Assembly: GCA_934636435.1 (NCBI GenBank)
Contig: CAKUAQ010000011.1
Span: 1-51,754, forward strand
Origin: an uncultured Eubacteriales bacterium
GTDB taxonomy: Bacteria > Bacillota > Clostridia > Oscillospirales > Acutalibacteraceae
Direction of reading: 5' to 3'
Length of the DNA: 51,754 nt
Numbering within the stretch: the stretch's first letter is position 1; each line of letters begins with the position of its first letter. A program made the position numbers and the translations under genes. Positions 32,629 through 41,841 of this stretch are shown here, in pieces. The notes below the pieces were generated by a model. That model searched no databases. It was not told the origin of the DNA and saw nothing but the letters and a program-made list of their open reading frames with translations.

Positions 32629-33291
32629 TCAAATGAGCTGTTGGTCGTTAATCACCAGCTTAAATTGCAGCCCCAATTTTTCCGCCGCTTTGCGGCAAAG
32701 GATCATCCGACCCATGAAAATCTCGAAGTATTCCATCACCGACCCGTGCTCCCGGTCGATCACCAACGTCAGCTGAATTTCCGTATGATCCGGATTGATC
32801 TCCAGCTTGGAAGACGTCACGGAATAATTGACCCGGTCATGAATATCAAAAGAAGCGATATTCCGGTTGCGTACCCGGCTGCGGCGCACATCGGATTTAT
32901 CCGCCAGAATCAGCGCCGCTGCCAGCGGACTGACCGGCACACCGGTGCCCTCGTCATGGTTGCCGATAGCCGCCGTGATATGGGCGATCTCTTCCGCCGG
33001 AAAGCCCATCTTATCCAGCAGCCGAAAAGCCATCACCGCTCCGCTCTGGCTATGATCCACCCGATTGACCAGGTTCCCGATATCATGGAGATATCCGGCG
33101 ATCCGGGACAACTCCACCAGCCGCGCCGGATATCCCAGCGTTTCCAAAATGTTCCCGGCGTTCTCCGCTACCTGAGTGACGTGTGCGAAGCTGTGCTCCG
33201 TCATCCCCAAGGCTGCCAGCGCCTCGTTGGCCGCCTCAATATAGGTACGAATGGTCGGGTCCTTACGTATCATCTCATAACTCAAATCCAT
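32629..33291 (-). CDS. HD-domain phosphohydrolase-like protein
   Basis: 220 residues with an HD fold: H in SFAHVTQVAENAG near 34-46, the HD pair in GYLHDIGNL near 66-74, a third site in GNHDEGTG near 110, and the Asp-containing ILADKSDVRRSR near 128. HD proteins hydrolyse nucleotides or cyclic dinucleotides; this one lacks an attached regulatory domain, and the C-terminal 85 residues are a separate alpha/beta segment. ATG 33291 has AGAGGT upstream. Last gene of the CPBP-tadA-glycosyltransferase transcript. Confidence 0.88.
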   Translation of the reverse strand: MDLSYEMIRKDPTIRTYIEAANEALAALGMTEHSFAHVTQVAENAGNILETLGYPARLVELSRIAGYLHDIGNLVNRVDHSQSGAVMAFRLLDKMGFPAEEIAHITAAIGNHDEGTGVPVSPLAAALILADKSDVRRSRVRNRNIASFDIHDRVNYSVTSSKLEINPDHTEIQLTLVIDREHGSVMEYFEIFMGRMILCRKAAEKLGLQFKLVINDQQLI

Positions 33292-33361
33292 ACAATTGAA
33301 ACCTCTTCTATTTCGTTACGCCCACATTCCGGCGCAGCATTCCGCTGCCGGAGCGCACGGC

Positions 33362-34459
33362 TCACGGTTGATCTTTCAGCATATAATCCACCATGGCCGC
33401 CGCGGCCGGGACGGCCGTTCTCCCCGCCGCCAGCCGTTCAGCCATTTCCCGCAGCCTGTCCGGATCATCCAGAAGCTGCAACGCTTTTCCGATGGCGGAC
33501 GGCCAATCGGAGGCATCCGGCGTTCTGTAGGTACGGGAAAAGTATTCCAGGTTGCGGGATTCGCACCCCGGAACCGCCAGCAGCATCACCGACGGGCAAC
33601 CGGAAACCAGCATCTCGGTGCAGGTCAGCCCGCCGGGTTTCGTGATGCACACATCCGCCGCCGCCATATACAACGACATCTCTTTTGTAAAGCCGAGTAC
33701 CTTTATGCCATCAATAGGCGTTTCCGTCAGCTTCTCGTACAGCGCCCGATTGTTGCCGCACACCACGACCGGCAGCACCTGCGGCGGGATCTGCCCATCC
33801 ATGCGGGGGACTTCCTTTTCAATATGCCCACAGCCCATGCTGCCGCAGCACAGCAACAGTATCCGCTTATCCTCCGGCAGTCCCAGACTGCGGCACGCCT
33901 GTGCCCGCTCCACCGGTGTATAAAACGCCCGTTTCACCGGGATGCCGGTGGCCGCCAACTTTTCCCGGGGAATACCGCAGGCGATGAACTCCGGGATCAG
34001 GTCAGCCGCCGGCACAAACCAAGCCCGGGCGGAGATTGTGTTGACCCCGGGACTGCACGTATAATCCGTCGCCAAAAAATAGAACGGAACGGTCAACCCG
34101 TGACGCTTTTGTGCCTCTGTCAGCATCATCGCCGCAAACACATGCACGCACAAAACGGCCGTAAAGCCGTTCTCCTTCACATGGTTCGCCATTCGCACCA
34201 CGCCCCGCCGCAGCAGGTTGGAGACCCAGGTCATCCGATGATGCTCCTGATAGGCGTATACCCGGCCGAAGGTGCCCGGCAGATGGCGATAGACATACAC
34301 ATGCCCGTGACTGACGATAGAAGAAAACTGCGGCGATACAAACCGCAGCCCATCCTCCACCGCACAGGGAATGCCACGACTCTCCAACTCCTCCCGCACC
34401 GCAGCGGCGGAAGAATTGTGTCCGCCGCCGGTATTGGCCGACAGGATCAACACACGCAT
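33362..34459 (-). CDS. UgtP-like diacylglycerol glucosyltransferase (GT28)
   Basis: 365-residue MGDG-synthase/UgtP-type glycosyltransferase that likely transfers glucose from UDP-glucose to diacylglycerol on the inner leaflet, for glycolipids and lipoteichoic-acid anchors. N-terminal MRVLILSANTGGGHNSSAAA is the MGDG_synth signature; FLATDYTCSPGVNT and CCGSMGCGHIEKE follow; the C-terminal nucleotide-sugar site reads CITKPGGLTCTEMLVSGCPSVML. No membrane segments. The UDP-glucose supplier galU is in the same window. It lies 26 bp after tadA. Confidence 0.9.
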   Translation of the reverse strand: MRVLILSANTGGGHNSSAAAVREELESRGIPCAVEDGLRFVSPQFSSIVSHGHVYVYRHLPGTFGRVYAYQEHHRMTWVSNLLRRGVVRMANHVKENGFTAVLCVHVFAAMMLTEAQKRHGLTVPFYFLATDYTCSPGVNTISARAWFVPAADLIPEFIACGIPREKLAATGIPVKRAFYTPVERAQACRSLGLPEDKRILLLCCGSMGCGHIEKEVPRMDGQIPPQVLPVVVCGNNRALYEKLTETPIDGIKVLGFTKEMSLYMAAADVCITKPGGLTCTEMLVSGCPSVMLLAVPGCESRNLEYFSRTYRTPDASDWPSAIGKALQLLDDPDRLREMAERLAAGRTAVPAAAAMVDYMLKDQP

Positions 34460-34484
34460 AGTTAAAACACCCTTCCTGTATTTT

Positions 34485-34943
34485 TCAGCGCACCCGCCGG
34501 CGCAGCTCTCCGAAAAACTCCTTCAATACTTGCCGGCACGCATCCTCCAGCACTCCGCAGACGTGCTCAGGCCGATGGTTATACGGCAGCCGGAACAGGT
34601 CCACCACCGAGCCGCAGGAGCCGGCCTTTGGATCTGCTGTCCCCTGAATGACCCGGTCGATACGGGCATTGATGATTGCTCCGGCGCACATGGGGCACGG
34701 CTCCAATGTCACATACAGGTCGCAGCCGGACAGCCGCCAGCCGCCCACGGTGCGGCAAGCCTCGCCGATGGCCTCGATCTCGGCGTGAGCCAGAGCGTTT
34801 CTGTCCCGCTCCCGGCGGTTCCGGCCACGGCCGATAACCACGCCGTCTCTGACCACCACAGCACCCACCGGCACCTCGCCCTCCGCAGCCGCTTCCCGCG
34901 CCAGACACAGCGCCTGTTCCATGAACTCTTCTTCCGAACTCAT
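34485..34943 (-). CDS. tadA: tRNA-specific adenosine deaminase
   Basis: Deaminates A34 to inosine in tRNA-Arg (and possibly others), enabling wobble decoding. 152 residues with the zinc/catalytic motif AHAEIEAIGEACR (HAE) and EPCPMCAGAIINARI (PCxxC), plus EVPVGAVVVRDGVVIGRGRN at the start. ATG 34943 (MSSEEEFMEQAL) has GGAGGCGGT upstream, and the longer open frame is not used. It overlaps the end of the CPBP gene by four bases. Confidence 0.96.
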   Translation of the reverse strand: MSSEEEFMEQALCLAREAAAEGEVPVGAVVVRDGVVIGRGRNRRERDRNALAHAEIEAIGEACRTVGGWRLSGCDLYVTLEPCPMCAGAIINARIDRVIQGTADPKAGSCGSVVDLFRLPYNHRPEHVCGVLEDACRQVLKEFFGELRRRVR

Positions 34944-35959
34944 ACCGCCTCCAACACCGCCTGCACCAGCAATACCCCCAGAGCAAGCAGCAGCACCGGC
35001 GAGGTAAGCAGAGCGCTCCACCGCTGCCCGGCATTGAGGGAAGAACGGGGCTGTGCCGGCAGCCGCAGCAGCTCACTGCGCCGGAGCAGCAGCACCGCCA
35101 CCGCCACAAGCCCCAACAGGATCAGTGTGCCGATCACGATCCAATTGAGCACGCCAAACGCAGATTCATTCATTCCATCGCCGAGATACTCGATCAGGAC
35201 AGACACACCGTTATTGCAAAAATGCACCGCCACCGGCAGCCAAATGTTATCGGTCGCCACATACAGCCAGCCCAGCACCAGACCCACTACAAAGGCGAAG
35301 GGGATCTGTCGGATATTGCCGTGCATCATGCCAAAGAACAGCGCCGACATGAACACCGCCGCTCCGTCGCCGAAGGGGCGCAGCTCCCGCAAAAGATACC
35401 CCCGCATGACCGCCTCCTCCAGCAGAGCCGGAAGCACGGCGAACACGATCAGATACAGCGCAAAGCCCGTCGGTGTAGGCTCCAGCATATCCGGCATCTC
35501 CGGCGCCGAGGCACCGAGCTGCTCCAGAAAGGCCGTCACATAGGAGCCGATGATGTTGGCCAGCATACACACACCCACTCCGGCCACGACCGCCAGAAAG
35601 GTATCCGGACCATTGACTCGGTGCGCCGGACTCAGGGGGAAATACCGTCGCTTGCCGCACAGCGCCACCAGCGCCGCCGGCACCAGCATCGCAAAGCTGT
35701 ATACCCCTGCGTACACAAGCAGATACGACACCTTGTCCATGCCCAGCAGCGGCTGCGTCAGCTGAGATCGGTCCAGCACGCCGGCCAGCAGCAGAATGAC
35801 CGCCAATATGTTGAAGGTCAGCAGCAGCCCCGCCGTATTCGCCAGCATCAGCACGCCGGCAAAATTTCCTTTGCGGCGCAGCCAGCGTCTCTCCAGCTGC
35901 TGGGGTGTCGGCGGAGGGATGTACACAAACGGTTGCGGTATCCAGCCTTGTTGTTCCAT
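34940..35959 (-). CDS. CPBP-family intramembrane metalloprotease
   Basis: 339-residue membrane protein with about eight hydrophobic segments and the CPBP/CAAX-protease (Abi) motifs: motif 1 ALLEEAVMRGYLLRELR (EExxxR), motif 2 ALFFGMMHGNIRQIPFAFVVGLVLGW (FxxxH), and motif 3 PVAVHFCNNG. The proline/tyrosine-rich N-terminal QQGWIPQPFVYIPPPTPQQ is cytoplasmic. CPBP proteases process prenylated or bacteriocin peptides in some organisms; the substrate here is unknown. ATG 35959 is the first gene of a four-gene minus transcript. Divergent from murI. Confidence 0.9.
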   Translation of the reverse strand: MEQQGWIPQPFVYIPPPTPQQLERRWLRRKGNFAGVLMLANTAGLLLTFNILAVILLLAGVLDRSQLTQPLLGMDKVSYLLVYAGVYSFAMLVPAALVALCGKRRYFPLSPAHRVNGPDTFLAVVAGVGVCMLANIIGSYVTAFLEQLGASAPEMPDMLEPTPTGFALYLIVFAVLPALLEEAVMRGYLLRELRPFGDGAAVFMSALFFGMMHGNIRQIPFAFVVGLVLGWLYVATDNIWLPVAVHFCNNGVSVLIEYLGDGMNESAFGVLNWIVIGTLILLGLVAVAVLLLRRSELLRLPAQPRSSLNAGQRWSALLTSPVLLLALGVLLVQAVLEAV

Positions 35960-36051
35960 AAATCCATGTCCTCTCCCGGATCGGCCCGGCCGATTCGTTC
36001 ATTCAAGTGCATTTTAACACATTTCCCCGGAATTGTACAGCAATATTTTCG

Positions 36052-36080
36052 TTGCACATTTCGTAGAATTGTGGTATGAT
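36052..36080 (+). promoter_or_regulatory. Promoter of murI-ywiB-argS
   Basis: TTGCAC (36052-36057), 17 bp, TATGAT (36075-36080), 31 bp before the TTG start. Confidence 0.65.
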
Positions 36081-36111
36081 AGTCAGCAGTATTGCGTGAG
36101 GAGGAATCGCA

Positions 36112-36933
36112 TTGGATAATCGTCCCATCGGCGTATTTGACTCTGGACTGGGCGGATTGACGGCGGTGCGGCAGCTCATGGAGCTGATGCCCCGGGAGGA
36201 TATCGTCTATTTTGGAGATACCGGTCGGGTGCCCTACGGCTCCCGCAGCGCTCAGGCCGTGCACCGGTATGCCCGTGAGGACTGCCGATTTCTTCAGCAG
36301 CAGGGGGTTAAATTTCTCATTGCTGCCTGCGGCACCGTCAGCTCCGTGGCCGGAGATGTGCTGGAGGCGCTTCCGCTGCCGGCCATGGGAATCATTCAGC
36401 CCGCCGCCGACGCCGCCGCCCGCGCCACCCGCAGCCGCCGGATCGGCGTGATGGGCACCTCCACCACCGTGCGCTCCGGCTCCTTCGTCCGGCGTCTGCA
36501 TGAGCTGGATCCTTCCGTCGAAGTGACCGCCGTAGCCTGTCCTGTGCTGGTGACGCTGGTGGAGAACGGATGGATCGACCCCCGGGACGAGGTGACAATC
36601 GCCGCCGTGCGCCGGTATCTGCGCCCCTTGCAGGAGGCGCAGGTGGACACGGTGATCCTGGGTTGCACCCACTTCCCGCTATTGGCGCCGCTGATCCGGG
36701 CACAGCTCGGCGCGGATGTGACGCTCATTGATTCCGGCCGGGAGACCGCTGCCGCCTGCGCCGCCCGGCTGGCCGCAGCGGACGCTCTGTGCGATCCGCA
36801 AAAAGCACGGGGACGCTATCATTATTTCGTATCCGACCGCCCGGAGGGATTCACTCAGGTGGCGGAAACCTTTTTGGGACGTCCGGTGCACGAGGAGATC
36901 GATATGATCCCGCCGGACACATTGCGCCTATAA
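36112..36933 (+). CDS. murI: Glutamate racemase
   Basis: Converts L- to D-glutamate for peptidoglycan, feeding MurD. 273 residues with IGVFDSGLGGLTAVRQL, the two catalytic cysteines in AACGTVSS (Cys73) and LGCTHFPLL (Cys185), and PYGSRSAQ near 41. The first Cys motif reads C-G-T where most homologues have C-N-T. Start TTG 36112 is supported by GGAGGAATCGCA upstream and the canonical N-terminus. First gene of a three-gene transcript with ywiB-like and argS. Confidence 0.95.
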   Translation: MDNRPIGVFDSGLGGLTAVRQLMELMPREDIVYFGDTGRVPYGSRSAQAVHRYAREDCRFLQQQGVKFLIAACGTVSSVAGDVLEALPLPAMGIIQPAADAAARATRSRRIGVMGTSTTVRSGSFVRRLHELDPSVEVTAVACPVLVTLVENGWIDPRDEVTIAAVRRYLRPLQEAQVDTVILGCTHFPLLAPLIRAQLGADVTLIDSGRETAAACAARLAAADALCDPQKARGRYHYFVSDRPEGFTQVAETFLGRPVHEEIDMIPPDTLRL

Positions 36934-36946
36934 GGGAGGAGTATCC

Positions 36947-37378
36947 ATGCAAGCACTCATTCACATCCGCGGTGTGCAAACGGTTGACGATCAGGAGCCG
37001 GATACCATCGAGATGACCACCTGCGGCACGTTTCTGCCCGCCGACGGGGGCTATGCCCTCTCCTATACTGAGGGCCAGGGAGAAGAAGCCACAGCGGTCA
37101 CGCTGCACGTGGTCGGAAACCGGGTCACACTGGAACGCTCCGGCACCTGCTCCAGTATCCTGATCCTCGAAAAGCAGCGCCGCCACCACAGCCAGTATTC
37201 CACCCCCTTCGGGGTGCTGGATATGGGCACCTATGCCACCGCGCTGGACTGGGAACTGACCGAGCTGGGCGGGACTCTGGATTTTGCCTACACATTGGGG
37301 TTCAACGGGAGTGTCAATTCGTCCCATACCGTGCATATTACCGTACAGGAGGAGAACACATCATGTCCAATATCGTAA
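36947..37378 (+). CDS. DUF1934 (YwiB-like) protein
   Basis: 143-residue beta-barrel-like protein of the DUF1934 family, which includes B. subtilis YwiB. Visible: VDDQEPDTIEMTTCGTF, ALSYTEGQG, VTLERSGTCSSILILEKQRRHHSQYSTPFGVLDMGTYAT and GGTLDFAYTLGFNG. The family lies next to argS across Firmicutes, as here, and its function is not established. ATG 36947 has GGGAGG upstream. Its 3' end overlaps the argS start by 16 bp. Confidence 0.9.
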   Translation: MQALIHIRGVQTVDDQEPDTIEMTTCGTFLPADGGYALSYTEGQGEEATAVTLHVVGNRVTLERSGTCSSILILEKQRRHHSQYSTPFGVLDMGTYATALDWELTELGGTLDFAYTLGFNGSVNSSHTVHITVQEENTSCPIS

Positions 37379-39102
37379 AAGAAACCGAAGCCCAGCTGCG
37401 GCAATTGATCGGCGATGCCTTCTCCGCGGCCATCGCCGCCGGAGAGCTGCCCCAGGCGGACATCCCCGCCTATGCCGTGGAGATCCCCGCCGACCGGAAG
37501 AACGGTGACATGGCGGTAAACGCCGCCATGGTTTCCGCCCGGGCCTTTCATGCCGCCCCCCGAAAAATCGCCGATACGCTGGCCACCTATCTCAAGCTGG
37601 ACGGCACCCGGTTTGACAAGGCGGAGGTGGCCGGTCCCGGATTTATGAATTTCTTCCTCTCCCCCGCCTATTACAGCGATGTAGTGGCGGAGGTGCGCCG
37701 GGAGGACAAGCGGTTTGGCCGCTCCGATTTCGGCGGCGGCCAAAAGGTAATGGTGGAATACGTCTCCGCCAACCCCACCGGTCCCATGCACATGGGCAAT
37801 GCCCGGGGTGGCGCACTGGGCGACTGTCTGGCCAGTGTGCTGGATGCCGCCGGATACACTGTGTGGCGGGAATTCTATATCAACGATGCCGGCAATCAGA
37901 TTGAAAAATTCGGACTGTCGCTGGAGGTACGGTATCTCCAGATCTTCAAGGGTGAAGATGCCGTGGAGCTGCCGGAGGACGCCTATCACGGCGACGACAT
38001 CAAGGAGCACGCCGCCGCCTTTGCCGAAAAATACGGAGACAAATACGTGGACACGGACTCCGCCCAACGGCGAAAAGCGCTGGTGGACTATGCTCTGCCG
38101 CTGAACATCGCCAAAATGCAGGCGGATATGGCAAAATACCGTATCGAATACGACCGGTGGTTCACCGAATCCACCCTCCACAAGGACGGTGAGCTGCAAG
38201 AGATCATCGACATCCTCACCGAAAAGGGGCTGACCTACGAAAAGGAAGGCGCTCTGTGGTACAAGGCCGGAGAATACGGCGAGAAATATCAGCCCAAGAA
38301 GCACAAAACCAGGGACGGTGAAGAGGAAGGCATCAAAGACGAGGTGCTGGTGCGCGCCAACGGCAATCCCACCTATTTCGCCGCCGACATCGCTTACCAT
38401 CGCAACAAATTCCTGCGGGGCTACGAGACCCTCATCGACGTCTGGGGTGCCGACCACCACGGCCACGTCGCCCGCATGAAAGGCGCTATGGATGCCGTGG
38501 GTCTGGACGGCGAAAAGCTCCATGTGGTGCTGATGCAGCTGGTGCGGCTGGTGCGGGACGGCGAGATCGTCCGGATGTCCAAGCGCAGCGGCAAAGCCAT
38601 CCAACTGAGCGACCTGCTGGATGAGGTGCCGGTGGATGCCGCCCGGTTCTTCTTCAACCAGCGGGAAGCCAACTCCCAGATGGAGTTTGACTTAGGGCTG
38701 GCCATCGAGCAGTCCTCCTCCAACCCGGTCTATTATGTCCAGTATGCCCACGCCCGCATCCACTCCATCTTCCGCAAGCTGGGGATCGCCGATCCGTCCG
38801 CCTGCACTGCCACTCCGGCGCAGCTGGCGCTGCTCACCGCGCCTGAGGAGCGGGAGCTGATCCGGCATCTCTCCGGTCTGGAGAAGACGGTGGTGGAATG
38901 CGCCAAGGCGCTGGATCCCTCCGGCATTACCCGGTACGCACTGGAGCTGGCCACCCTGTTCCATAAATTCTACAACGCCTGCCATGTCAGCGGCGTGGAC
39001 GCCGACCTGGCGGCGGCACGTCTGGCGCTGTGCGATGCTGCCCGCATCGCCCTGCGGAATGTGCTGACCATGATGAAGATCACCGCACCCGAAAGTATGT
39101 GA
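37363..39102 (+). CDS. argS: Arginyl-tRNA synthetase
   Basis: Class I synthetase charging tRNA-Arg. 579 residues: N-terminal additional domain, HIGH-type motif ANPTGPMHMGNARGG (near 136-150), catalytic IDVWGADHHGHVARMKGA, KMSKS-type motif IVRMSKRSGKAIQLSD, and the anticodon-binding C-terminal LFHKFYNACHV. The KMSKS loop reads MSKRSG, as is common in ArgRS. ATG 37363 has AGGAGGAG, inside the upstream gene. It ends at a strong terminator. Confidence 0.98.
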   Translation: MSNIVKETEAQLRQLIGDAFSAAIAAGELPQADIPAYAVEIPADRKNGDMAVNAAMVSARAFHAAPRKIADTLATYLKLDGTRFDKAEVAGPGFMNFFLSPAYYSDVVAEVRREDKRFGRSDFGGGQKVMVEYVSANPTGPMHMGNARGGALGDCLASVLDAAGYTVWREFYINDAGNQIEKFGLSLEVRYLQIFKGEDAVELPEDAYHGDDIKEHAAAFAEKYGDKYVDTDSAQRRKALVDYALPLNIAKMQADMAKYRIEYDRWFTESTLHKDGELQEIIDILTEKGLTYEKEGALWYKAGEYGEKYQPKKHKTRDGEEEGIKDEVLVRANGNPTYFAADIAYHRNKFLRGYETLIDVWGADHHGHVARMKGAMDAVGLDGEKLHVVLMQLVRLVRDGEIVRMSKRSGKAIQLSDLLDEVPVDAARFFFNQREANSQMEFDLGLAIEQSSSNPVYYVQYAHARIHSIFRKLGIADPSACTATPAQLALLTAPEERELIRHLSGLEKTVVECAKALDPSGITRYALELATLFHKFYNACHVSGVDADLAAARLALCDAARIALRNVLTMMKITAPESM

Positions 39103-39146
39103 TCGCGCCGAGCCGCACAGATCCTGTACGGAATCGTAGCCAATAG

Positions 39147-39190
39147 AAATCCCGCCGACGGAATTTCGGATTCCGTCGGCGGGATTTTTG
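39147..39190 (+). terminator. Terminator of argS
   Basis: 18-bp stem AAATCCCGCCGACGGAAT/ATTCCGTCGGCGGGATTT with a TTCGG loop, followed by TTGTTTCTG. Because it lies between convergent genes and has an A-run on the other side, it may also serve ackA. Confidence 0.9.
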
Positions 39191-39301
39191 TTTCTGTGAT
39201 TTTCTGTGATCCCATAAACAGAGCGAATGGGTTATGCCCGTTACCGAAACGGTATAGTCCCCCCATTTGATCTGTCTAAGGTCTGCTGGCTGCAAAGTCG
39301 G

Positions 39302-40489
39302 TTACGCCAGCGCGGCCGTATCCCGGGCAATCACCATTTCCTCGTCCGTGGGGATGACCCAGGCGGGGATAGAGGAATCCGCCGTGGTGATGAGAGTCTC
39401 TTTGCCGTGCACCTCGTTGGCCTTTACGTCGCACTTCATGCCCAGGAAACCCAGCGCCTCAATGATCTCCTGCCGCACACGGGGCTGGTTCTCGCCGATA
39501 CCGGCGGTGAACACCAGCGCATCCAGACCGCCCAGCACAGCGATATAGGCGCCTACATATTTCAGCACCTGATAGGTGCGCATATCCCAGGCCAGCGCCG
39601 CCCGCTGATCTCCCCGGGCGATGGCCGCCTCGATATCCCGATCGTCGCTGTACTGTCCGGAAATGCCCAGCGTACCGGACTTCTTATTCATGATCTCGTC
39701 CATCTGCGCCGGGGTCAAACCCTCCTTCTCCATAAGGAAGGTCACGACCGACGGGTCAAAGCCGCCGGAGCGGGTGCCCATCATAAAGCCATCCAGCGGG
39801 GTCATGCCCATGGTGGTATCCACCACCTTGCCGTCTTTAATAGCGGCAATGGAGGAACCGCTGCCCAGATGGCAGGTGATGATGCGGGTGCCCTCCGTGC
39901 GTCCCAGCAGCTCGCAGCAGCGGGCGCTCACATACCGGTGAGAGGTGCCGTGGAATCCATAGCGACGCACACCGTACTTCTCATAGTATTCATAGGGCAC
40001 ACCGAACATAAACACCTTCTGCTCCATAGTCTGATGGAAAGCGGTATCAAACACCGCCACCTGCGTGATATCCTTACCGAAGGTGGCCGTCGCCGCCGCA
40101 ATGCCCTGCAACGCCGCCGGATTGTGCAGAGGCGCCAGCGCCTTAAGCGCGTCGATATCCGCCAACACCTCGTCGGTGATCACCACAGAATGATCGTATT
40201 TGGAGCCGCCCTGCACCACTCGATGGCCGATGGCGCTGACCTCTCCCAGATCGTGGATGACCTTGCCCTCACCCTCGGTGAGCGCTTTCTTCACCTGCGC
40301 GAACGCCGCCGTATGGTCGGGCATCGCCACCTCGCTTTTCCATGCCCGGCCGTGCGCCTTATGGGTGAAGCTGCCAACAGGCTGGCCGATGCGCTCGCAG
40401 ATGCCCTTCCCCAGCACCTGCTCGCCATCCATGTCGATGAGCTGATATTTCAGCGAAGAGCTGCCGGCGTTGATAACCAAAATTTTCAT
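39302..40489 (-). CDS. ackA: Acetate kinase
   Basis: Makes ATP from acetyl-phosphate and ADP, the final step of acetogenic energy conservation. 395 residues with LVINAGSSSLKYQL, RVVQGGSKYDHS, FHQTMEQKVF, RYGFHGTSHRYVS, HLGSGSSIAAIKDGKVVDTTMG (phosphate loop) and FTAGIGENQPRVRQ. ATG 40489 has AGGAG upstream. pta does not accompany it. Divergent from tmcAL, with back-to-back promoters. Confidence 0.98.
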   Translation of the reverse strand: MKILVINAGSSSLKYQLIDMDGEQVLGKGICERIGQPVGSFTHKAHGRAWKSEVAMPDHTAAFAQVKKALTEGEGKVIHDLGEVSAIGHRVVQGGSKYDHSVVITDEVLADIDALKALAPLHNPAALQGIAAATATFGKDITQVAVFDTAFHQTMEQKVFMFGVPYEYYEKYGVRRYGFHGTSHRYVSARCCELLGRTEGTRIITCHLGSGSSIAAIKDGKVVDTTMGMTPLDGFMMGTRSGGFDPSVVTFLMEKEGLTPAQMDEIMNKKSGTLGISGQYSDDRDIEAAIARGDQRAALAWDMRTYQVLKYVGAYIAVLGGLDALVFTAGIGENQPRVRQEIIEALGFLGMKCDVKANEVHGKETLITTADSSIPAWVIPTDEEMVIARDTAALA

Positions 40490-40523
40490 ACATCATTCTC
40501 CTTATACAAATCGTTTACCCTGT

Positions 40524-40552
40524 ATCATACTCTCTTTTACCGGAAATTTCAA
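40524..40552 (-). promoter_or_regulatory. Promoter of ackA
   Basis: Minus strand TTGAAA (40552-40547), 17 bp, TATGAT (40529-40524), 35 bp before the ackA ATG. Confidence 0.65.
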
Positions 40553-40574
40553 CCATTCCGGGCAAAAATCTGAT

Positions 40575-40603
40575 TTGACAACCGAAAAAACTGCTGGTAC
40601 AAT
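40575..40603 (+). promoter_or_regulatory. Promoter of tmcAL-plsY
   Basis: TTGACA (40575-40580), 17 bp, TACAAT (40598-40603), about 32 bp before the GTG. Back to back with the ackA promoter, 22 bp apart. Confidence 0.7.
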
Positions 40604-40635
40604 GAAGCCGTAAAACCGCAAGGGAGGGGTGAGCC

Positions 40636-41826
40636 GTGCTGATCACCGGCATCATTGCCGAATACGATCCGTTCCACAAAGGGCACGCCGCCCACATCGC
40701 CGCCGCCCGGGCGGCCGGCGCTACCCATATCGTCGTCGCATTGAGCGGGAATTTCACCCAACGGGGCAAGCCGGCGCTACTACCGAAAAACTATCGCACG
40801 GAAATGGCACTGGCAAACGGAGCCGATCTGGTGCTGGAGCTGCCGCTGCCGTGGGCAATGGCACCGGCAGAGGGATTCGCCACCGGCGGCGTGGCGCTGC
40901 TGCAGGCGCTGGGGTGCGTACAGGCGCTGTCCTTCGGCTGCGAATGCGGGAACGCTGACGCGCTGCTGGCACTGGCCGCCGTCATGGACACCTCCGCCTA
41001 TACCGACGTGCTGCGCCGGGCTCTGCGGGCCGGGGTGCCTTACGCCGCCGCCCGGCAGACCGCTGCCGCCGATCTGTGCGGCGCGGATACCGCCGCGCTG
41101 CTGGCGCAGCCCAACAACACACTGGGGCTGGAATACATCCGGGCCGCCGCCCGACTGGGAGCGGAGTTCCGGTTTATCGCCGTCCCGCGGCAGGGAGCCG
41201 GACACCGTGACAAGGCAGCGTCCGACGGCATCGCCAGCGGCACGGCTCTGCGCCGACTTATCCGAGTCGGGCAGACGGATGCTACGGCCGGCTACATGCC
41301 CGCTCCATCTGCCGCTGTGCTGATGCAGGCGATCCGGGACGGCAGGGCACCCGCCGACCCCCATCGGCTGGATGACGCGCTGCTGACCCATCTGCGGCTG
41401 CAACCCTGCAGCGCCCTGGCTGCGCTCCCCTACGTTTCCGAGGGACTGGAAAACCGACTGTGGAATGCCATTCGCAGCGCCGTCACCCTGCCCGAGCTGG
41501 AGACGGCTCTGCACACCCGCCGCTATCCGGCAGCCCGGCTGCGGCGCATCCTCTGGGCCTCCCTGTTGCGTATCACTCCGGATATGGCGCGGGGAACGCC
41601 CCCGTATCTGCGGGTGCTGGGTATGAACGCCCGCGGGCAGGAAATTCTGGCGGCCGCCGCCCCCGCACGACCGCTCCTCACCCGGTTTTCCCAAATACGG
41701 GAGCTGCCGCCGTCGGCACAGGCGGTGTTTGCTGCCGAATGCCGCAGCAGCGATGTATACGCCCTCATGCTGCCAACCCCCGCTCCCTGCGGCGGCGAGC
41801 AGCAATACCATATCGCGATCCGCTAA
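40636..41826 (+). CDS. tmcAL: tRNA(Met) cytidine acetate ligase TmcAL
   Basis: Uses ATP to activate acetate and acetylates C34 of elongator tRNA-Met (ac4C), preventing misreading. 396 residues, a nucleotidyltransferase-like fold with GIIAEYDPFHKGHAAHI (HxGH, near 5-21), ALSGNFTQRGKPALLPKNYRTEMAL, and QPNNTLGLEYIRA. GTG 40636 has AAGGGAGGGG upstream. Its neighbour ackA handles the same metabolite, acetate. plsY follows on the same strand. Confidence 0.94.
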   Translation: MLITGIIAEYDPFHKGHAAHIAAARAAGATHIVVALSGNFTQRGKPALLPKNYRTEMALANGADLVLELPLPWAMAPAEGFATGGVALLQALGCVQALSFGCECGNADALLALAAVMDTSAYTDVLRRALRAGVPYAAARQTAAADLCGADTAALLAQPNNTLGLEYIRAAARLGAEFRFIAVPRQGAGHRDKAASDGIASGTALRRLIRVGQTDATAGYMPAPSAAVLMQAIRDGRAPADPHRLDDALLTHLRLQPCSALAALPYVSEGLENRLWNAIRSAVTLPELETALHTRRYPAARLRRILWASLLRITPDMARGTPPYLRVLGMNARGQEILAAAAPARPLLTRFSQIRELPPSAQAVFAAECRSSDVYALMLPTPAPCGGEQQYHIAIR

Positions 41827-41841
41827 GAAGGAGGCTCCACC